Source: Candidatus Iainarchaeum sp.
GTDB lineage: Archaea; Iainarchaeota; Iainarchaeia; Iainarchaeales; JAAZKV01
Reading direction: 5' to 3'
NCBI GenBank assembly: GCA_018651445.1
Contig: JABIDZ010000002.1
Span: forward strand, 1-5,939
Length of the DNA: 5,939 nt
Part shown: positions 4,962 through 5,939 of the stretch, in pieces
Layout of the letters: the number at the start of each line of letters is the position of its first letter
How positions within the stretch are numbered: position 1 is the first letter of the stretch
Translations under genes and position numbers: made by a program
The notes under the pieces: generated by a model
Told to the model about the DNA's origin: nothing
The model's input: only the letters and a program-made list of their open reading frames with translations
The model's database searches: none

Positions 4962-5464
4962 TGCATCACTCTCACAACATATTCGATAGGTAGTTTGTAC
5001 TGAACTTTTATTTTATCTCCAAGCAATTTTGAAACATTATTTGTTTTGAGTTCGTTTGAAGATAATACATATTCTCCATAAGAGATTCCATTTACTTGTA
5101 GTAAAACAACTACACTATTTCGATTCAGGTAGGAAAGATCAAGCGAACCAGTTTCGTCTAAAAACAAGTTTGATTTGCTAGCTCTTGAATGTAAGTATCT
5201 AAGCAAAGACAAATTGATTTCGTGTTGTGCAACTAAAACATTAAAGTTTTCTTTGAGTAGTTGTTCGCGTAACTTCAAAGAAAGTATCTTGTCAACATTG
5301 TTTTCGATTATGGTTCTCTCTTTGTTTGCTTGTTCGAGCGCAATCAAATCAGTTTCAACTTCATTTAGCACGAAATCATTTTCGTTAAAAATAATTGATA
5401 ATTCGAACAAAAAAAGTATCATTACAAAAACAAGTATAAATGTGAAAAATCCTTTGCAAGTCAT
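4958..5464 (-). CDS. Pilin-like membrane-anchored protein leading the minus-strand operon (168 aa)
   Basis: First gene of the four-gene chain. The leader MTCKG is followed by FFTFILVFVMILFLFELSIIF, one hydrophobic helix from residue 6 to about 26. Lys-Gly then Phe resembles a prepilin cut site, but there is no acidic residue at +5, so processing is uncertain. Residues about 33-95 are a long charged helical stretch (Glu, Lys, Leu, Asn), perhaps a coiled coil continuing the N-terminal helix. The C-terminal part (about 108-168) is beta-prone, with VVVLLQVNG, YGEYVLSS and KIKVQYKLPIEYVVRV. The only Cys is C3, within the putative leader. The ATG at 5464 sits behind a TATA-like box at leaderless spacing. 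The stop overlaps the next ATG (ATGA). Unlike its operon partners it lacks head-domain cysteines. Likely the largest minor pilin-like subunit of the set. Confidence 0.83.
   Translation of the reverse strand: MTCKGFFTFILVFVMILFLFELSIIFNENDFVLNEVETDLIALEQANKERTIIENNVDKILSLKLREQLLKENFNVLVAQHEINLSLLRYLHSRASKSNLFLDETGSLDLSYLNRNSVVVLLQVNGISYGEYVLSSNELKTNNVSKLLGDKIKVQYKLPIEYVVRVMQ
4965..4973 (-). promoter_or_regulatory. Ribosome binding site of the 107-aa gene
   Basis: GAGAGTGAT on the minus strand, 3 nt before the ATG at 4961. Seven of nine bases match GGAGGTGAT. Together with the ATGA overlap it fixes the start and argues against a hidden upstream leader. Confidence 0.55.
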
Positions 5465-5485
5465 AATTTGTTTCTAAGAAAGTTT

Positions 5486-5502
5486 GAATAAAAAGCTATT
5501 TC
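5486..5502 (-). promoter_or_regulatory. BRE/TATA-like promoter of the four-gene pilin-like operon
   Basis: On the minus strand it reads GAAATAGCTTTTTATTC, 38-22 nt before the ATG at 5464. It shares GAAA plus AGCTTTTTA with the promoter at 3217-3233. The T-rich core could also help end transcription coming from the upstream 88-aa gene. Confidence 0.55.
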
Positions 5503-5516
5503 ATTTTTCGTTGATT

Positions 5517-5531
5517 GTTGAACTATTCAAC
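5517..5531 (-). terminator. Small perfect inverted repeat at the stop of the 88-aa gene
   Basis: GTTGAA-CTA-TTCAAC, a 6-bp perfect stem with a 3-nt loop, starting at the last base of the TAG stop of the 88-aa gene. It could be a weak 3' hairpin or a small operator upstream of the pilin-like operon promoter. No T-run follows directly, so a terminator role is uncertain. Confidence 0.3.
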
Positions 5532-5797
5532 TATATAATGAAGATGAACACTAACAAAGCAATGAACACAATTGTTGCATAGGTTCGATTGTAATACGCT
5601 AGTACTCCAGAAGCTGCAGGGATTAAAACAACCAAGAACGCTTTTTCTGGCCATTGTTCCATAACAAACATCATTAGTCCGGCACCAGCTGCAAAAATCA
5701 AGAATAGAAAAGCTACGAAAGCTCCGATTACGCCTGTAACATAGTCTTGGATTTTATTAAACCAATTATCTACTTTTCCTTTTTTGTCGTCACCCAT
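5531..5797 (-). CDS. Small membrane protein with about three helices (88 aa), unknown function
   Basis: I do not recognise it. The hydrophilic, Lys/Asp-rich N-terminus (1-19, MGDDKKGKVDNWFNKIQDY) is probably cytoplasmic. Hydrophobic stretches follow at about 20-46, 52-69 and 72-88. The first is Gly/Ala-rich (VIGAFVAFLFLIFAAGAG), and the protein ends inside the last helix (VFIFII) with no tail. I chose the ATG at 5797; a GTG three codons earlier (5806) is in frame and cannot be excluded. It lies 66 nt upstream of the pilin-like operon on the same strand, but that operon has its own promoter-like box, so cotranscription is uncertain. It is too small for a TadC/PilC-type platform protein. Possibly an accessory membrane component of the neighbouring pilin system (guilt by association only). 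Confidence 0.75.
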   Translation of the reverse strand: MGDDKKGKVDNWFNKIQDYVTGVIGAFVAFLFLIFAAGAGLMMFVMEQWPEKAFLVVLIPAASGVLAYYNRTYATIVFIALLVFIFII

Positions 5798-5818
5798 AAA
5801 AATCACGTTTACTAAAGT

Positions 5819-5830
5819 ATTGTTTATCCT
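5819..5830 (-). promoter_or_regulatory. Weak TATA-like element before the 88-aa gene
   Basis: On the minus strand it reads AGGATAAACAAT at -33 to -22 from the ATG at 5797, the same distance as the other promoters but with a poorer core and no GAAA before it. Assigned mainly by position. Confidence 0.25.
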
Positions 5831-5861
5831 ACCAGATTAAATAACTTGTTGGTTGCATCTA

Positions 5862-5876
5862 GAAAGCTTTAAAATA
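5862..5876 (+). promoter_or_regulatory. BRE/TATA-like promoter of the gene starting at 5898
   Basis: GAAAGCTTTAAAATA, with AGCTTTAAAATA at -33 to -22 before the ATG at 5898. Motif and distance are the same as for the promoter of the 59-aa gene. It shares the roughly 100-nt divergent spacer with the promoter region of the 88-aa gene. Confidence 0.55.
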
Positions 5877-5897
5877 ACGAATTCTCTTGTTTTATTC

Positions 5898-5939
5898 ATG
5901 TTAGAGCAAGTAAAACAATTGAGTGAAATCGAAAGAAGC
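5898..5939 (+). CDS. Start of an unidentified gene, cut by the window end
   Basis: Fourteen codons reading MLEQVKQLSEIERS run open to the right edge. The upstream TATA-like box at the standard leaderless distance supports this ATG as a true start. The short N-terminus looks helical and soluble, with no leader or membrane segment. Product unknown. Confidence 0.5.
   Translation, partial: MLEQVKQLSEIERS

Noticed and set aside
1..5939. CRISPR arrays, tRNA or rRNA genes, insertion sequences
   Set aside because: No regularly spaced direct repeats, no cloverleaf-like or rRNA-like sequence and no transposase motifs were seen; intergenic gaps are all about 100 nt or less.

Overview
The window looks like AT-rich archaeal DNA. 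The signs are a CDC48-type AAA+ ATPase, archaeal class III (pilin/archaellin-type) signal peptides, TATA-like boxes at a fixed distance before lead genes with no room for a Shine-Dalgarno site, and very tight gene packing. The small genes and short spacers suit a DPANN-type lineage, but that placement is inferred from gene style and is not proven. TGA, TAA and TAG all act as ordinary stops.

Layout: (1) 1-1644, +, the 3' part of a cdc48-like gene entering from the left edge. It holds the D1 lid, interrupted by a long coiled-coil insertion, and a complete D2 AAA+ module. (2) 1653-2291, -, a membrane M50/site-2-protease-type metallopeptidase, convergent with cdc48 across an oligo-T stretch. (3) 2369-3190, +, a soluble protein I do not recognise, divergent from the protease. 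(4) 3255-3835, +, two genes overlapping by 4 nt (59 and 134 aa), each with a class III signal peptide. (5) 5464-3832, -, a four-gene chain (168, 107, 158, 117 aa) with every junction overlapping. Each product has one N-terminal hydrophobic helix and a small extracytoplasmic domain, as in minor pilins or pseudopilins. It meets group 4 head-on, the two last genes sharing a CTAG that is a stop on both strands. (6) 5797-5531, -, an 88-aa protein with about three membrane helices. (7) 5898 to the right edge, +, the first 14 codons of another gene.

The most coherent system is the six-gene pilin-like locus at 3255-5464. Two genes encode conventional class III pilins. The four opposing genes encode divergent small pilin-like proteins with conserved cysteines, plausibly the minor subunits or tip of an archaeal type IV pilus-like or secretion filament. 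No assembly ATPase, TadC-like platform protein or prepilin peptidase lies in the window, so such machinery would be encoded elsewhere. The second strong signal is the roughly 165-residue coiled-coil insertion in the D1 lid of CDC48.

Expression logic: lead genes (2291-, 2369+, 3255+, 5464-, 5898+) carry an A/T box, often GAAA followed by AGCTTTTTA-like sequence, about 22-36 nt before the start codon. This implies leaderless mRNAs. Genes inside the minus-strand operon have purine-rich Shine-Dalgarno-like sites and overlapping starts.
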